A stretch of 64,000 nucleotides of DNA from CAVQMB01 sp963713445 (GTDB lineage: Bacteria; Pseudomonadota; Gammaproteobacteria; Competibacterales; Competibacteraceae): contig CAVQMB010000004.1 in NCBI GenBank assembly GCA_963713445.1, forward strand, positions 350,614 to 414,613. The letters run 5' to 3'. A model generated the notes under the pieces. The model was not told the DNA's origin. It worked only from the letters and a program-made list of their open reading frames with translations, and ran no database searches. How positions within the stretch are numbered: position 1 is the stretch's first letter; every line of letters starts with the position of its first letter. Positions 28,999 to 37,538 of this stretch are shown piece by piece. Both the position numbers and the translations under genes were made by a program.

Positions 28999-30369
28999 TT
29001 AGGTGTAAGAGCCCAGTTTGCAGCCTAGGGTGCCTTCCGGAATCCGCAGATCCTCGCCGGGCACCACCTCGACCACCTTGAAGTAGTCGTCCTTGCCCTT
29101 CATTTCGGCCTTGGATTTGCCCAGCATGACCGGAACCGGCCGCGCCAACTGGTGATCGTAATCCTGGTAGCGCACTTTGCCGAGCGTGGTGTTCTCGAAG
29201 GTCATGGATTCCAGCGCCTTGATCACCTTGACCGGGTAGAAGGTACCGGCATGCTCGACCGCCAGCGCCCACAGGTAAGTCTGCATGTAGGCGATATGCG
29301 CGGTCCAGCGCGGCGTATCCTTGTATGCTTTGCGGAAGCTGTCGAGGAAATCCTTGCTCAGCGGATAATGCTCGGCCAGCCGCCAGTGCCATTCCATGGT
29401 GCCGTAGACGCCCTCCAGATATTCCGGCCCCAGCTCCTCACCTTCAAACGGGGACACCAGTGGCACAACCAGTTTCATTTTCTTCAGGATACCGAACTGG
29501 GCCGCCTGCTTGGTCGATACCACCGAATCGCCGCCGAAGGCGATGTTCACGAACACGTCGGCACCGCTGTTGGCGATGTTAATCAGGAACGAACTGAAGT
29601 CGGTGGTGCCCAGCGGCGCGAGCTGCTTGCTGACCACTTTCCAGCCTTGCTTACCGGTAAACTCACTGACCGAGTTGAACACCGTGTGGCCGAAGGTGTA
29701 GTCCGGTACCAGGTAGGCGACCTTCTTGTCCTTGCCCACATGCTTGGCCAGCACCGGCGCCAAGGCCTTGCCCATCATGTAGGCCGGATGCTGGGAGCGG
29801 AAGCCGTAGCGCTGGCAGTCCTCGCCCGTGGTCGCATTGGAGCCGCTGGCGCCGACCATGTTGATCACTTTCTCGCGCTGGGCCAGCTTCTCCAGTGCCA
29901 CAGCCGTTGCACTGCTGACGCAGCCGCTGATCATGATGGCCTTATCCTGCTGGATGAACCCAACCTGAGCCTGCACCGCAGGGTTGGGCTTGGTCTGTGA
30001 ATCAGCCACTTTGTGCTTGAGCATCTTGCCCAGCACACCCTTGCCTTTCAGGCCCCATTTCTGGGCGATGGCATCGCCGCCGTTGATCTGGCTGATGGCC
30101 AGTTCATAACCGCGCTTCTCGTCTTCACCGCTGGCCGAATAAGGGCCGGTCAGGGGTACGGTGACGCCAATCAGAACGGAGTCGCCTTGCACGCCGGCTG
30201 GATAGTTTCCGAGCGCCGGATAACTCTCAGCCGCCCAGCTACTGCGAGAGGGCAGGAACAGGCCGGGGACCAGCAGACCCGCGGCCGATGCGGCCGTAGC
30301 AGCACCGCCTGCTTTGATGAACTGGCGACGATTGAGACCGGACTGACCAGTATTGTTTGATTTACTCAC
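28999..30369 (-). CDS. Tat-exported branched-chain amino acid/amide-type ABC substrate-binding protein
   Basis: 456 residues. The N-terminus carries a twin-arginine signal, LNRRQFIKAGGAA (R14, R15), so it is exported folded. The body is a type I periplasmic binding protein of the LivK/urea-amide class: VLIGVTVPLTGPYSASGEDE, MISGCVSSATAVALEKLAQR and VAYLVPDYTFGHTVFNSVSE. The start is GTG 30369 with GGAGG about ten bases upstream. No permease or ATPase gene for it is nearby, so it is an orphan that must work with a transporter elsewhere or act as a sensor. The TauD-type gene starts on the same strand further up, so they could share a transcript. Confidence 0.85.
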   Translation of the reverse strand: MSKSNNTGQSGLNRRQFIKAGGAATAASAAGLLVPGLFLPSRSSWAAESYPALGNYPAGVQGDSVLIGVTVPLTGPYSASGEDEKRGYELAISQINGGDAIAQKWGLKGKGVLGKMLKHKVADSQTKPNPAVQAQVGFIQQDKAIMISGCVSSATAVALEKLAQREKVINMVGASGSNATTGEDCQRYGFRSQHPAYMMGKALAPVLAKHVGKDKKVAYLVPDYTFGHTVFNSVSEFTGKQGWKVVSKQLAPLGTTDFSSFLINIANSGADVFVNIAFGGDSVVSTKQAAQFGILKKMKLVVPLVSPFEGEELGPEYLEGVYGTMEWHWRLAEHYPLSKDFLDSFRKAYKDTPRWTAHIAYMQTYLWALAVEHAGTFYPVKVIKALESMTFENTTLGKVRYQDYDHQLARPVPVMLGKSKAEMKGKDDYFKVVEVVPGEDLRIPEGTLGCKLGSYT

Positions 30370-30577
30370 CGGAGGACCTCCATTAAGGCGTCATGTGTCG
30401 TTGTTATATCCCCCTGACCGTTATTCGCCTCCTTTCGAATGGCAGGCTGCGGATCCGCGACACTACCTTGCAGGACAGCGGGGGAAAATGGTTCACGCGC
30501 GTTTAACGCGTTGCCCGATGATAGAGACTGCGAAAAACCTTTTCAAATCGGCAACGTAAAAAGCCTCCGCCGCCAGC

Positions 30578-31735
30578 TTAAACCGTGACCGGGACAGCCG
30601 CCACCCCTGCACTGTTCCGCGGGTCGTGGCCAACCGTCTGTCGGGCCTGTAGCACCCGATAACGGCTGCGCGGTCCGTCGCGGTCGATATAGCAGCCCTG
30701 CAGGTGGCGCCGGCCTTGCTCGGCATCATAAGCCGTGCGGCCATGCAACAGCCGGTTATTGTCGAACATCAGCAGTTGGCCCGGCTGCAACCGGAACCGC
30801 AGTTCGAAGATCGGGTCGGTAAACAGGGCACCCAGGTGCGCCCGGGCCCGCTGGAAGCGGCGGCTATCCGGTTCGTTCAGCAGCGGCAGCTCATCCAGTC
30901 TGGGACTGTAATGAACCCCGGTCATGCGGCCGTCTGCATCGACCTCGATCAGGGGTCGGCAGGCCACCAGATCGGTGTCAGGATCGCGGAACCTGAACCG
31001 CACCGGCACCCGGCTCAGCAGCTCGAACCCATCCGGATCGTCCTGGCGGAGGCGCTCGGCCACCGCCAGACTGTCCACCAGGGTCGACAGTCCGCCGGAC
31101 GTCTCATTGACCAGGCAATGCAGCAGCTGTACCCCTGGTGTCGGCGTCCGGTAAGGATTGTCGGTATGCGGGCCCAGCGGCACCGGACGGTAGGCCAGAT
31201 CGTTCGAGCCAGGCCGCGAATAGACCTCAAAATAGCGGCCAAAATTGGTGTCGCGCACATGACCAAAGCGGCCGGCCACCGCGAGGATCGCTTCCGGCTC
31301 CAGTGGCGTCTGATCGATGATGATGAATCCCAGCCGCAGGAAATCGGTAAGTGCCGCCAGTAGTGCCGCATTCTCCGTCAGTACCGGCCAGTAGTGCAGC
31401 GGCGATGGCGGCGGATCGGCCCGCCAGGGCCGCGCTGGTGGACAGCCGTCACCGGATTCCAGACCAGCCACCAGTGCGACCGGATCATATAACGCGGCAT
31501 GACCGTCGCTGAAGACCAGCCACAGACCGGTGTCGGTAATCTGCGCCCGGCTCAGGAATAGATCGTCCGGCAGCGAGTGCGGATTCATCAGCCGCTGGCC
31601 GGTGACCGCATCGAGCTGGGCCGGATCCGGCGTCCGCTCCCGCAACCACAGCGCCGGCAGCGTGATGGTCCGGTCCGCAGTGCGGGCCACCACTTGCGGT
31701 CGACCGGCGACGCTCTCTATGGTGATTTCTGGCAT
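30578..31735 (-). CDS. Gamma-butyrobetaine-hydroxylase-like Fe(II)/2-oxoglutarate dioxygenase
   Basis: 385 residues. The N-terminal 90 residues resemble the DUF971-like domain that precedes gamma-butyrobetaine and trimethyllysine dioxygenases (LPALWLRERTPDPAQLDA). The TauD/TfdA core has the Fe ligands in LGPHTDNPYR (HxD) and a distal histidine in LLHGRTAYD. The 2-oxoglutarate arginine is probably within HLQGCYIDRDGPRSRYR. Homologues act on trimethylated amines in carnitine synthesis or breakdown. It is divergent from a LysR regulator 97 bases away, which probably controls it. The exact substrate cannot be read from the sequence. Confidence 0.82.
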   Translation of the reverse strand: MPEITIESVAGRPQVVARTADRTITLPALWLRERTPDPAQLDAVTGQRLMNPHSLPDDLFLSRAQITDTGLWLVFSDGHAALYDPVALVAGLESGDGCPPARPWRADPPPSPLHYWPVLTENAALLAALTDFLRLGFIIIDQTPLEPEAILAVAGRFGHVRDTNFGRYFEVYSRPGSNDLAYRPVPLGPHTDNPYRTPTPGVQLLHCLVNETSGGLSTLVDSLAVAERLRQDDPDGFELLSRVPVRFRFRDPDTDLVACRPLIEVDADGRMTGVHYSPRLDELPLLNEPDSRRFQRARAHLGALFTDPIFELRFRLQPGQLLMFDNNRLLHGRTAYDAEQGRRHLQGCYIDRDGPRSRYRVLQARQTVGHDPRNSAGVAAVPVTV

Positions 31736-31819
31736 GATCGGTTTCTGACAAGCACTGGGGAATATTCATGACATCACCGACGCGACCGCACAACAATCCG
31801 GTAATTGCTTAACGTTTAT

Positions 31820-31834
31820 ATAAGTGCATCTTAT
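31820..31834. promoter_or_regulatory. Palindrome at LysR start, candidate autoregulatory site
   Basis: ATAAG-TGCAT-CTTAT is a perfect inverted repeat that overlaps the first base pairs of the LysR gene, in the 97-base gap between it and the dioxygenase gene. LysR regulators commonly bind such T-N11-A-type palindromes and repress themselves while activating the divergent gene. Assignment is by position and symmetry. Confidence 0.4.
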
Positions 31835-32777
31835 GAAACGACTGGTCAGCCGGTTACCGTCAATGCGGGCCTTGATCGCGTTCGAAGCTGTGGTCCGGTT
31901 GGGTTCGGTGACCGCGGCAGCCCGTGAGCTGGGCAGCACACAACCCTCGGTATCACAACATCTGCGCAGTCTGGAAAGCGATTTCGGCTTACCCCTGTTC
32001 CGCAAAGCCGGACGCCGGCTGCAGCCTACCAGTGCTGCACTGGCTTACTTCGATCAGGTCAGCGCGGCCTTCCATCAGCTGGCCGACGGTGCCGACCGGC
32101 TGCGAGGCGAGGGCATCAGGAGCGGCCGCCGACTAGTGCTGTCAGCGAACTTTGGCTTCGCCCACTTGTGGCTGCTGCCGCGCCTCGCGTTGCTGGAAGC
32201 GGCCGCTAGGGACATCGAAATTCAGGTGCTACCAGCCGACCGAGACGATGGACCGGAACAAGCCCACAGCGATATCGACATCTACTTCGGCCCGTTCGGC
32301 CGCTGTCTGCCCGGCGATACGCCGCTGTTCGAGGAACTGGTGTTTCCGGTCTGCAGCCCGGCATTCGCGCGCGAGCGGCGGCTCGACCGCAGCACGACAC
32401 CACAGGCGTTGCTGGAGCTGCCACTACTACACATGGACGAACAGGATCCCCGCTGGCTGGACTGGCCGCGCTGGCTTTCCATGGCGGGAACAACCCGGCC
32501 GTTGCGACCGGCACGCATGTATTACCGGAACTACCCGTTGCTGCTCAACGCCGCCAGCGCCGGTCACGGCGTCGCCCTGGGCTGGGACCGTCTGGTGGAC
32601 CGACTGATCGCCGACGGCCGGCTGGTAGCCATATCGGTACCGGTACGGCGCAGCGGCTGGGGTTATGTGCTGCGACGACCCGCCCGCCCCACAGCGGCCA
32701 GCGAAGCGTTGTGCATGGCGCTGCTGGCGCAGTTGACGGCTGACCGCAGCGGCACCGCAGCTTCGCACGAACCGTGA
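31833..32777 (+). CDS. LysR-family transcriptional regulator (GcvA-like)
   Basis: 314 residues from ATG 31833; a GTG three codons earlier is possible. The N-terminal winged HTH reads RALIAFEAVVRLGSVTAAAR, then STQPSVSQHLRSLESDFGLP and LFRKAGRRLQPT. The rest is the periplasmic-binding-like effector domain. The style (SMRALIAFEAV, and a polar effector domain) is that of GcvA-like regulators. It is divergent from the dioxygenase gene and is probably its regulator; the effector is unknown. Confidence 0.85.
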   Translation: MKRLVSRLPSMRALIAFEAVVRLGSVTAAARELGSTQPSVSQHLRSLESDFGLPLFRKAGRRLQPTSAALAYFDQVSAAFHQLADGADRLRGEGIRSGRRLVLSANFGFAHLWLLPRLALLEAAARDIEIQVLPADRDDGPEQAHSDIDIYFGPFGRCLPGDTPLFEELVFPVCSPAFARERRLDRSTTPQALLELPLLHMDEQDPRWLDWPRWLSMAGTTRPLRPARMYYRNYPLLLNAASAGHGVALGWDRLVDRLIADGRLVAISVPVRRSGWGYVLRRPARPTAASEALCMALLAQLTADRSGTAASHEP

Positions 32778-32853
32778 CGGCTGAACGGGGCGCGTTGCGC
32801 CTATACTAATAAGTAGTAACGGCATCACCGGCGACTCGGAGGGAGCGGACTCG

Positions 32854-33924
32854 ATGGATCTGCCTTTTGATGATCGTGTCGCAGCAGGCCAGGAACTGGC
32901 CCAGGCACTGACTTCATACCGCGGCCGCAATAACCTTGTGGTACTGGCACTGCCGCGAGGCGGCATACCTGTGGCCGCTCAGATTGCGAGCTACCTGGGT
33001 GCTGCACTCGACCTCATGATCGTCCGCAAGCTGGGCCTGCCCGGCCACGAGGAACTGGCCATGGGCGCTATTGCCAGTGGCGGCATCCGGGTACTGAACG
33101 ACGATGTGGTACACGATCACCAGGTCACTGGCGACACTATTGATCAGGTCGCGACCCGCGAGCAACGCGAACTGCAACGGCGCGAACACGTCTATCGCGG
33201 TGACCGGCCACGTCCCAAACTGGCGGGTCAATGCGTGATGCTGGTCGACGACGGACTGGCGACCGGTGCGACCATGCACGCCGCCATCCAGGCCGTGCGC
33301 CGGCAGCAGCCAGCAGCGATCGTGGTGGCCGTGCCGGTGGCGCCCGCGGATACCATTGCCAAGCTGCGGTCGCTGGTGGAGGAGGTGGTGTGCCTGGCCA
33401 CACCGGCGCCGTTCTACGCCATCGGCCAGCACTACGTGCAGTTCGATCAGACTTCCGACCAGGAAGTCGAAGCGCTACTGAAGCAGGCCTGGCGGAGCCG
33501 CAACACTTCGAAACAAGGCACCGTCGACAGGACCCGTATTGAACCCAGTGACTGGCCGGCATTCTGCCATGGCTTCGGGCTTGAACACCGCGGCTGGCGG
33601 ATCTCGCTGGCTGAAGTCTTCACCCGACTGCTGGACACCGATCCGGATCACGCCCGCGCCAACCGGCAGCAGCGCATCGATCAGGCGTCGCTGCTCGCCG
33701 TTGACTATGAGCCACAACGCGATGTGGTGCAGATAACTTATGAAGATGCCGGCCAGCCGCAGACCTGGGAGATTCACGAGCCGGTACAGATCATCCGGGA
33801 AACCGTGCATTCGGCTCACAAGGGCATGAGGATCGACGATAAATCCGGCAAATCGGCGCTGCTGGAGTTCCGGGTGGCGGCGGCACCCGAGTCGGTCGAC
33901 GGGTTGGCGGAATGGGAGCGGTGA
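32854..33924 (+). CDS. Phosphoribosyltransferase fused to DUF5335-like domain
   Basis: 356 residues. Residues 1-215 are a type I phosphoribosyltransferase with the PRPP-binding loop CVMLVDDGLATGATM, DLMIVRKLGLPGHEELAMGA and VVALPRG-like VVLALPRGGIPVAAQIASYL. A linker leads to a second domain (about residue 235 on): WPAFCHGFGLEHRGWRISLA and LLAVDYEPQRDVVQITYEDA, resembling DUF5335. A well-placed ribosome site (GGAGGGAGC) precedes ATG 32854. It overlaps the next gene, a PRPP synthetase, by 13 bases. The pair looks like a small PRPP-making and PRPP-using unit. The acceptor base is unknown. Confidence 0.78.
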   Translation: MDLPFDDRVAAGQELAQALTSYRGRNNLVVLALPRGGIPVAAQIASYLGAALDLMIVRKLGLPGHEELAMGAIASGGIRVLNDDVVHDHQVTGDTIDQVATREQRELQRREHVYRGDRPRPKLAGQCVMLVDDGLATGATMHAAIQAVRRQQPAAIVVAVPVAPADTIAKLRSLVEEVVCLATPAPFYAIGQHYVQFDQTSDQEVEALLKQAWRSRNTSKQGTVDRTRIEPSDWPAFCHGFGLEHRGWRISLAEVFTRLLDTDPDHARANRQQRIDQASLLAVDYEPQRDVVQITYEDAGQPQTWEIHEPVQIIRETVHSAHKGMRIDDKSGKSALLEFRVAAAPESVDGLAEWER

Positions 33925-34910
33925 CGGTGACTGCCGACATCGCGCTGTTCTCGCTGGCCACGGGCCACGCCCTGGCCGGCCGGGTAGCCCGGACGCTGGG
34001 CTTGCCAATGAGTGCGCATGAAGAGCGCGACTTCGGCGACGGGGAACACAAGATCCGGCCATTGGAAAGCGTGCGCGGGCGCGACGCCTACGTTATCCAG
34101 TGGCTGCACGGTGATGACCAGTACAGCGTCAACGATCACCTGGTGAGGCTGCTATTCTTCCTGGCCACTCTGCGCGATGTCGGTGCGGCGCGTGTCACCG
34201 CGGTCGTGCCTTATCTCTGTTACGCTCGCAAAGACCGCCGCACCAATCCGCGCGACCCGGTCACGACGCGTTACCTGGCGCAGCTGTTCGAAGCCGTGGG
34301 CGTCGACCGGCTGGTGACCGTCGATGCCCACAATCCGGCCGCCCTGCAAAACGCCTTCCGCTGTCCGACCGAGCACCTGTCAGCGCGTACTGGGCTGATC
34401 GACTACCTGGAGCCGCTACTGGCCGATCAGGACCTCTGCGTCGCTTCACCCGATATTGGGGGCGTGAAGCGTTCGGAGCGTTTCCGCGAGGTCTTGAGCC
34501 AGCGGCTGGGCCGACCGGCGACCGCTGCCTTCGTCGAAAAGCATCGCAGCGGCGGCCAGGTCAGCGGCGACCTGGTGGCCGGCGATGTTGCCGGCCGCAC
34601 TGTCATTCTGGTCGATGACCTGATCGCCAGCGGCGGCACGCTGGTCCGCGCGGCAAAGGCACTGCGGGCGCGCGGCGCCAGCCGAGTGCTGGCGGTCGCC
34701 AGTCATGGCGTATTCGCCACCGCTGCGGCAACCGTCCTGGCGGACCCATCACTCGACCATATAGCGGTTAGCAACAGTCTGCCGTTGGCCGAACTCACTA
34801 CCGGTCCGCTAGCGGCCAAGCTGGCGGTCGTCGATATCGCACCGCTGCTTGCCAACGCGATCCAGGGGCTGCACGCGGGCAAGTCGATCGGGCGATGGCT
34901 GGCCGAATAA
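33912..34910 (+). CDS. Ribose-phosphate pyrophosphokinase (accessory PRPP synthetase)
   Basis: 332 residues; makes PRPP from ribose 5-phosphate and ATP. It has VPYLCYARKDRRTNPRDPVT (the flexible-loop/ATP region), TVDAHNPAALQNAF, the divalent-metal/PRPP loop VILVDDLIASGGTL, and VASPDIGGVKRSERFREVL. It is diverged from the usual Prs of core genomes and so is probably an accessory copy. The start is not certain: ATG 33912 or a GTG at 33924 or 33930, all inside the end of the preceding gene. It is translationally coupled to the phosphoribosyltransferase, which would use its product. Confidence 0.82.
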   Translation: MGAVTVTADIALFSLATGHALAGRVARTLGLPMSAHEERDFGDGEHKIRPLESVRGRDAYVIQWLHGDDQYSVNDHLVRLLFFLATLRDVGAARVTAVVPYLCYARKDRRTNPRDPVTTRYLAQLFEAVGVDRLVTVDAHNPAALQNAFRCPTEHLSARTGLIDYLEPLLADQDLCVASPDIGGVKRSERFREVLSQRLGRPATAAFVEKHRSGGQVSGDLVAGDVAGRTVILVDDLIASGGTLVRAAKALRARGASRVLAVASHGVFATAAATVLADPSLDHIAVSNSLPLAELTTGPLAAKLAVVDIAPLLANAIQGLHAGKSIGRWLAE

Positions 34911-34919
34911 CCAGCGCAA

Positions 34920-35083
34920 TCAGCGCAGCATGACAGTGGCAAGTTCCGCAGCGATAGCGAGGTAATCGAGTGCCTGCGCGCGCGGGACATCGGCACGGTC
35001 GGGTACGCCGAGCCGTCGTGGAAAGCCGAGCGGGCCCGACCCACCGCTTAGCAATGGCCGTTCCGGACCCGCCGGGCCGATTG
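34920..35083 (-). other. Gap with possible C-terminal gene remnant
   Basis: Between the PRPP synthetase gene and the next minus-strand gene. One minus-strand frame reads GPLGFPRRLGVPDRADVPRA, then QALDYLAIAAELATVMLR up to a stop at about 34920, which has the look of a real protein end. No start or family can be assigned. It is probably the tail of a decayed gene. Confidence 0.25.
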
Positions 35084-35797
35084 TTAGGCACTTTTGCTGT
35101 TCAGTTCGGCGATCTGCCGATCGATGTCGATGCCGGCGCGGGACAACACCTCCAGGCTTTGGTCGCACAACACCGATTCCGCATTGGCGGCCGCCAGGGC
35201 CTGATCGCGTTCCTGCAGCAACCGGTCGACCTGCGGCCGGAACAGCCGTAGCAATGCACCCAGCCAGCGGTTTAGCAGCTCGGGGCCCGTCGTTGTGACG
35301 GCAAAGCGATCCAGCAAGGCCAGGGTCCCGGCCGCAGTCAGCAAGCGATCATCCGTCACCCATTGATTGACGGTGAAAATCTCGCGCGGCACCCCTTTGG
35401 CATCGACCGAAACCGCCAGCAAGTGCGCCGTGGCATAATCACTACGATCGTCTGTGAAGCGGGCAAGAAACGCGTCCTCTGCAACCGCGTCCCGCTGATG
35501 CCAGTCACCGTCGAGGCGGGCGAACAGATGGAAATGGCCGTGCTCCATGCCGACGGCGCGGTCCTCCGGTGGATGGGCATGATAGTAATACTGGAAACCA
35601 GTGGTCCGGTCGATGACATCACCGACCGGATAATGCTCCCACTGCACCACCGGCTGGTCGGTGATGAGATCGTCCAGCAGATGCCGGCCAGCGCCGGCCA
35701 GTACCCCGTAACAGCCGAGTAGCTGTTCCGCGGCACCGGCCATTGCCTCCTGCTGCGCAGCAGGTAGTTGCTGCAGCGCACGCGCCGGCATGGTCAT
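35084..35797 (-). CDS. DUF6969-like conserved protein
   Basis: 237 residues, no signal peptide or membrane segment. Conserved-looking blocks are VVQWEHYPVGDVIDRTTGFQ, YYYHAHPPEDRAVGMEHGHF, HLFARLDGDWHQRD and REIFTVNQWVTDDRLLTAAG. Histidine-rich stretches (HAH, EHGHFHLF) suggest metal binding, but no catalytic residue set is known to me. The sequence style matches what I recall as DUF6969, found in proteobacteria. It ends with a helical tail (VDRLLQERDQALAAANAESV). The gene upstream on the same strand encodes the small Cys-rich peptide 37 bases away, so the two may be co-transcribed. Confidence 0.55.
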   Translation of the reverse strand: MTMPARALQQLPAAQQEAMAGAAEQLLGCYGVLAGAGRHLLDDLITDQPVVQWEHYPVGDVIDRTTGFQYYYHAHPPEDRAVGMEHGHFHLFARLDGDWHQRDAVAEDAFLARFTDDRSDYATAHLLAVSVDAKGVPREIFTVNQWVTDDRLLTAAGTLALLDRFAVTTTGPELLNRWLGALLRLFRPQVDRLLQERDQALAAANAESVLCDQSLEVLSRAGIDIDRQIAELNSKSA

Positions 35798-35834
35798 TCA
35801 GAGACCGAAGCCGGTCGTCGACCGCAAAGTCCTG

Positions 35835-36134
35835 TCAGTTGGCGCCGCACATACCGCCGGATTTCTTCTTGGTGCTGGTCTTACCACCACTGGCCGCGCC
35901 ACACATCCCGCCAGCGGACCCTTTCGTGTCCGATCCGCCCATAGCCGCTCCCTTGTCACTGCTGCACTTGCCAGCGCACTTGGCCGTGCCACTCGTTTTG
36001 GCGCCGCATTTGCTCGTGCTCATGGTGGTGTTGTCGGCGCTGGCAGTCGGCGCATAGGCGATGGTCGCGGCCGGCAGAGCGATCGTAGCCGCTGTCAGGG
36101 CAGCGACCGAAAGCTTTTCGATGCGAGTCTTCAT
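35835..36134 (-). CDS. Small secreted Cys/Gly/Lys-rich protein
   Basis: 99 residues. A Sec signal peptide covers residues 1 to about 33 (VAALTAATIALPAATIAYAP, then TASA|DN). The mature part is about 65 residues of low complexity with five cysteines in short repeats: SKCGAK, AKCAGKCSSD, GGMCGAA and GGMCGAN. The start has GGGAG ahead of ATG. It resembles secreted Cys-repeat peptides such as HvfA/methanobactin-like RiPP precursors and metal-buffering peptides, but no DUF692 or other maturation enzyme gene is near. I cannot assign a function; metal or oxidant binding is a plausible guess. Confidence 0.55.
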   Translation of the reverse strand: MKTRIEKLSVAALTAATIALPAATIAYAPTASADNTTMSTSKCGAKTSGTAKCAGKCSSDKGAAMGGSDTKGSAGGMCGAASGGKTSTKKKSGGMCGAN

Positions 36135-36420
36135 GCTAGATACTCCCGTAACGGTTATTGGCTCACACCGACGTCCGGGGTTGCGTTCGCCGATGCATTA
36201 ACGGTGTCGACCTGCTTGATCGTACCTGTTCTGGATTTTCAACCGACACGCGTGTTGTGACTGTCGAGAAGCCCGGATGATTCCCGATTTTCCGGAGCGT
36301 GTTGTCAAAGCACAGTCTAGCAGCGATCGCGGCCAGCGGTGGCCGCGCCACCAACAGCGGTATACTATCGCGGCAACCGGTGCCGCCACCGGCAATTCCC
36401 AGCCCATCCGAGGAACCGCC

Positions 36421-37389
36421 ATGGCCAATATCTACGACGACAATTCCCTGTCCATAGGACGGACGCCACTGGTCCGGCTCAACCGCATCAGCCGCGGTAA
36501 CGTACTCGCCAAAATCGAGGGCCGCAACCCCGCCTACTCGGTAAAGTGCCGGATCGGCGCCGGCATGGTCTGGGACGCCGAGGAGCGTGGCGTACTAACA
36601 CCGGGCCGCGAAATCATCGAACCCACCAGCGGCAATACCGGCATTGCCCTGGCCTTCGTCGGGGCCGCCCGTGGCTATCCGGTAACTTTGACCATGCCCG
36701 CCAGCATGAGCCTCGAACGGCGTAAAGTGCTCAAAGCGCTGGGCGCCAGCCTGGTACTGACTGAACCGGCCAAGGGGATGAAGGGGGCGATCGATAAAGC
36801 CGCCGAAATCCAGGCCAGCGACCCGGACCGCTACGTCATGCTGCAGCAGTTCGACAATCCGGCCAATCCGGCCATTCACGAACGCACCACCGGCCCTGAA
36901 ATCTGGGACGATACCGACGGCAACATCGATGTGCTGGTCGCCGGCGTTGGCACCGGCGGTACCATCACCGGCATCAGCCGCTACTTCAAGCAAACGCGTG
37001 GCCGGACAGTGACTTCGGTGGCGGTCGAACCCACCGGTTCACCGGTCATCTCCCAGACCCGTGCCGGCGCGGAACTCACCCCGGCACCACACAAAATCCA
37101 GGGTATCGGTGGCGGCTTCGTGCCCAAAAACCTCGATCTCAGTCTGGTCGACCGGGTCGAACAGGTGAGCGACTCTGATGCCATGAGCCATGCCCACCGG
37201 TTGATGCGCGAAGAAGGCATTCTCGCGGGCATCTCCTGCGGCGCGGCACTCGCGGCCGCCCTGCGTATCGCGGACGAACCGGCCCACCGTGACAGCACCA
37301 TCGTGGTGGTCCTGCCCGATTCGGGTGAACGTTATCTGTCGAGTGCGCTGTTTGCCGACCTGTTTTCCGAAACAGAAAACGTCCAGTAG
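36421..37389 (+). CDS. cysK: Cysteine synthase A (O-acetylserine sulfhydrylase)
   Basis: 322 residues. The PLP lysine is K42 in NPAYSVKCRIGAGM, the position usual for CysK. The substrate-binding loop PTSGNTGIALAFVGAARGY, the phosphate-binding VAGVGTGGTITGISRYFKQ and ISCGAALAAALRIADEP are present. It makes cysteine from O-acetylserine and sulfide in the cytosol. ATG 36421 was chosen because MANIYDDNSLSIGRTPLVRL is the normal N-terminus; a longer form would add a Cys-free, atypical extension. The 286-base gap upstream separates it from the divergent Cys-rich peptide gene and holds the promoters of both. Confidence 0.92.
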   Translation: MANIYDDNSLSIGRTPLVRLNRISRGNVLAKIEGRNPAYSVKCRIGAGMVWDAEERGVLTPGREIIEPTSGNTGIALAFVGAARGYPVTLTMPASMSLERRKVLKALGASLVLTEPAKGMKGAIDKAAEIQASDPDRYVMLQQFDNPANPAIHERTTGPEIWDDTDGNIDVLVAGVGTGGTITGISRYFKQTRGRTVTSVAVEPTGSPVISQTRAGAELTPAPHKIQGIGGGFVPKNLDLSLVDRVEQVSDSDAMSHAHRLMREEGILAGISCGAALAAALRIADEPAHRDSTIVVVLPDSGERYLSSALFADLFSETENVQ

Positions 37390-37538
37390 TCGAACTCGGT
37401 CGCTCTTTGGATGAGAACCGGCGCGGGATCCGCCGATCCAGCTTGCGCCGCGGTGCCAAATCGGGCATAACAGGTGCCGGCGCGGCGATCGTGGCCATCG
37501 ATTGATAACCTAAAAGTATCTTACGAGGAGAATCATCC

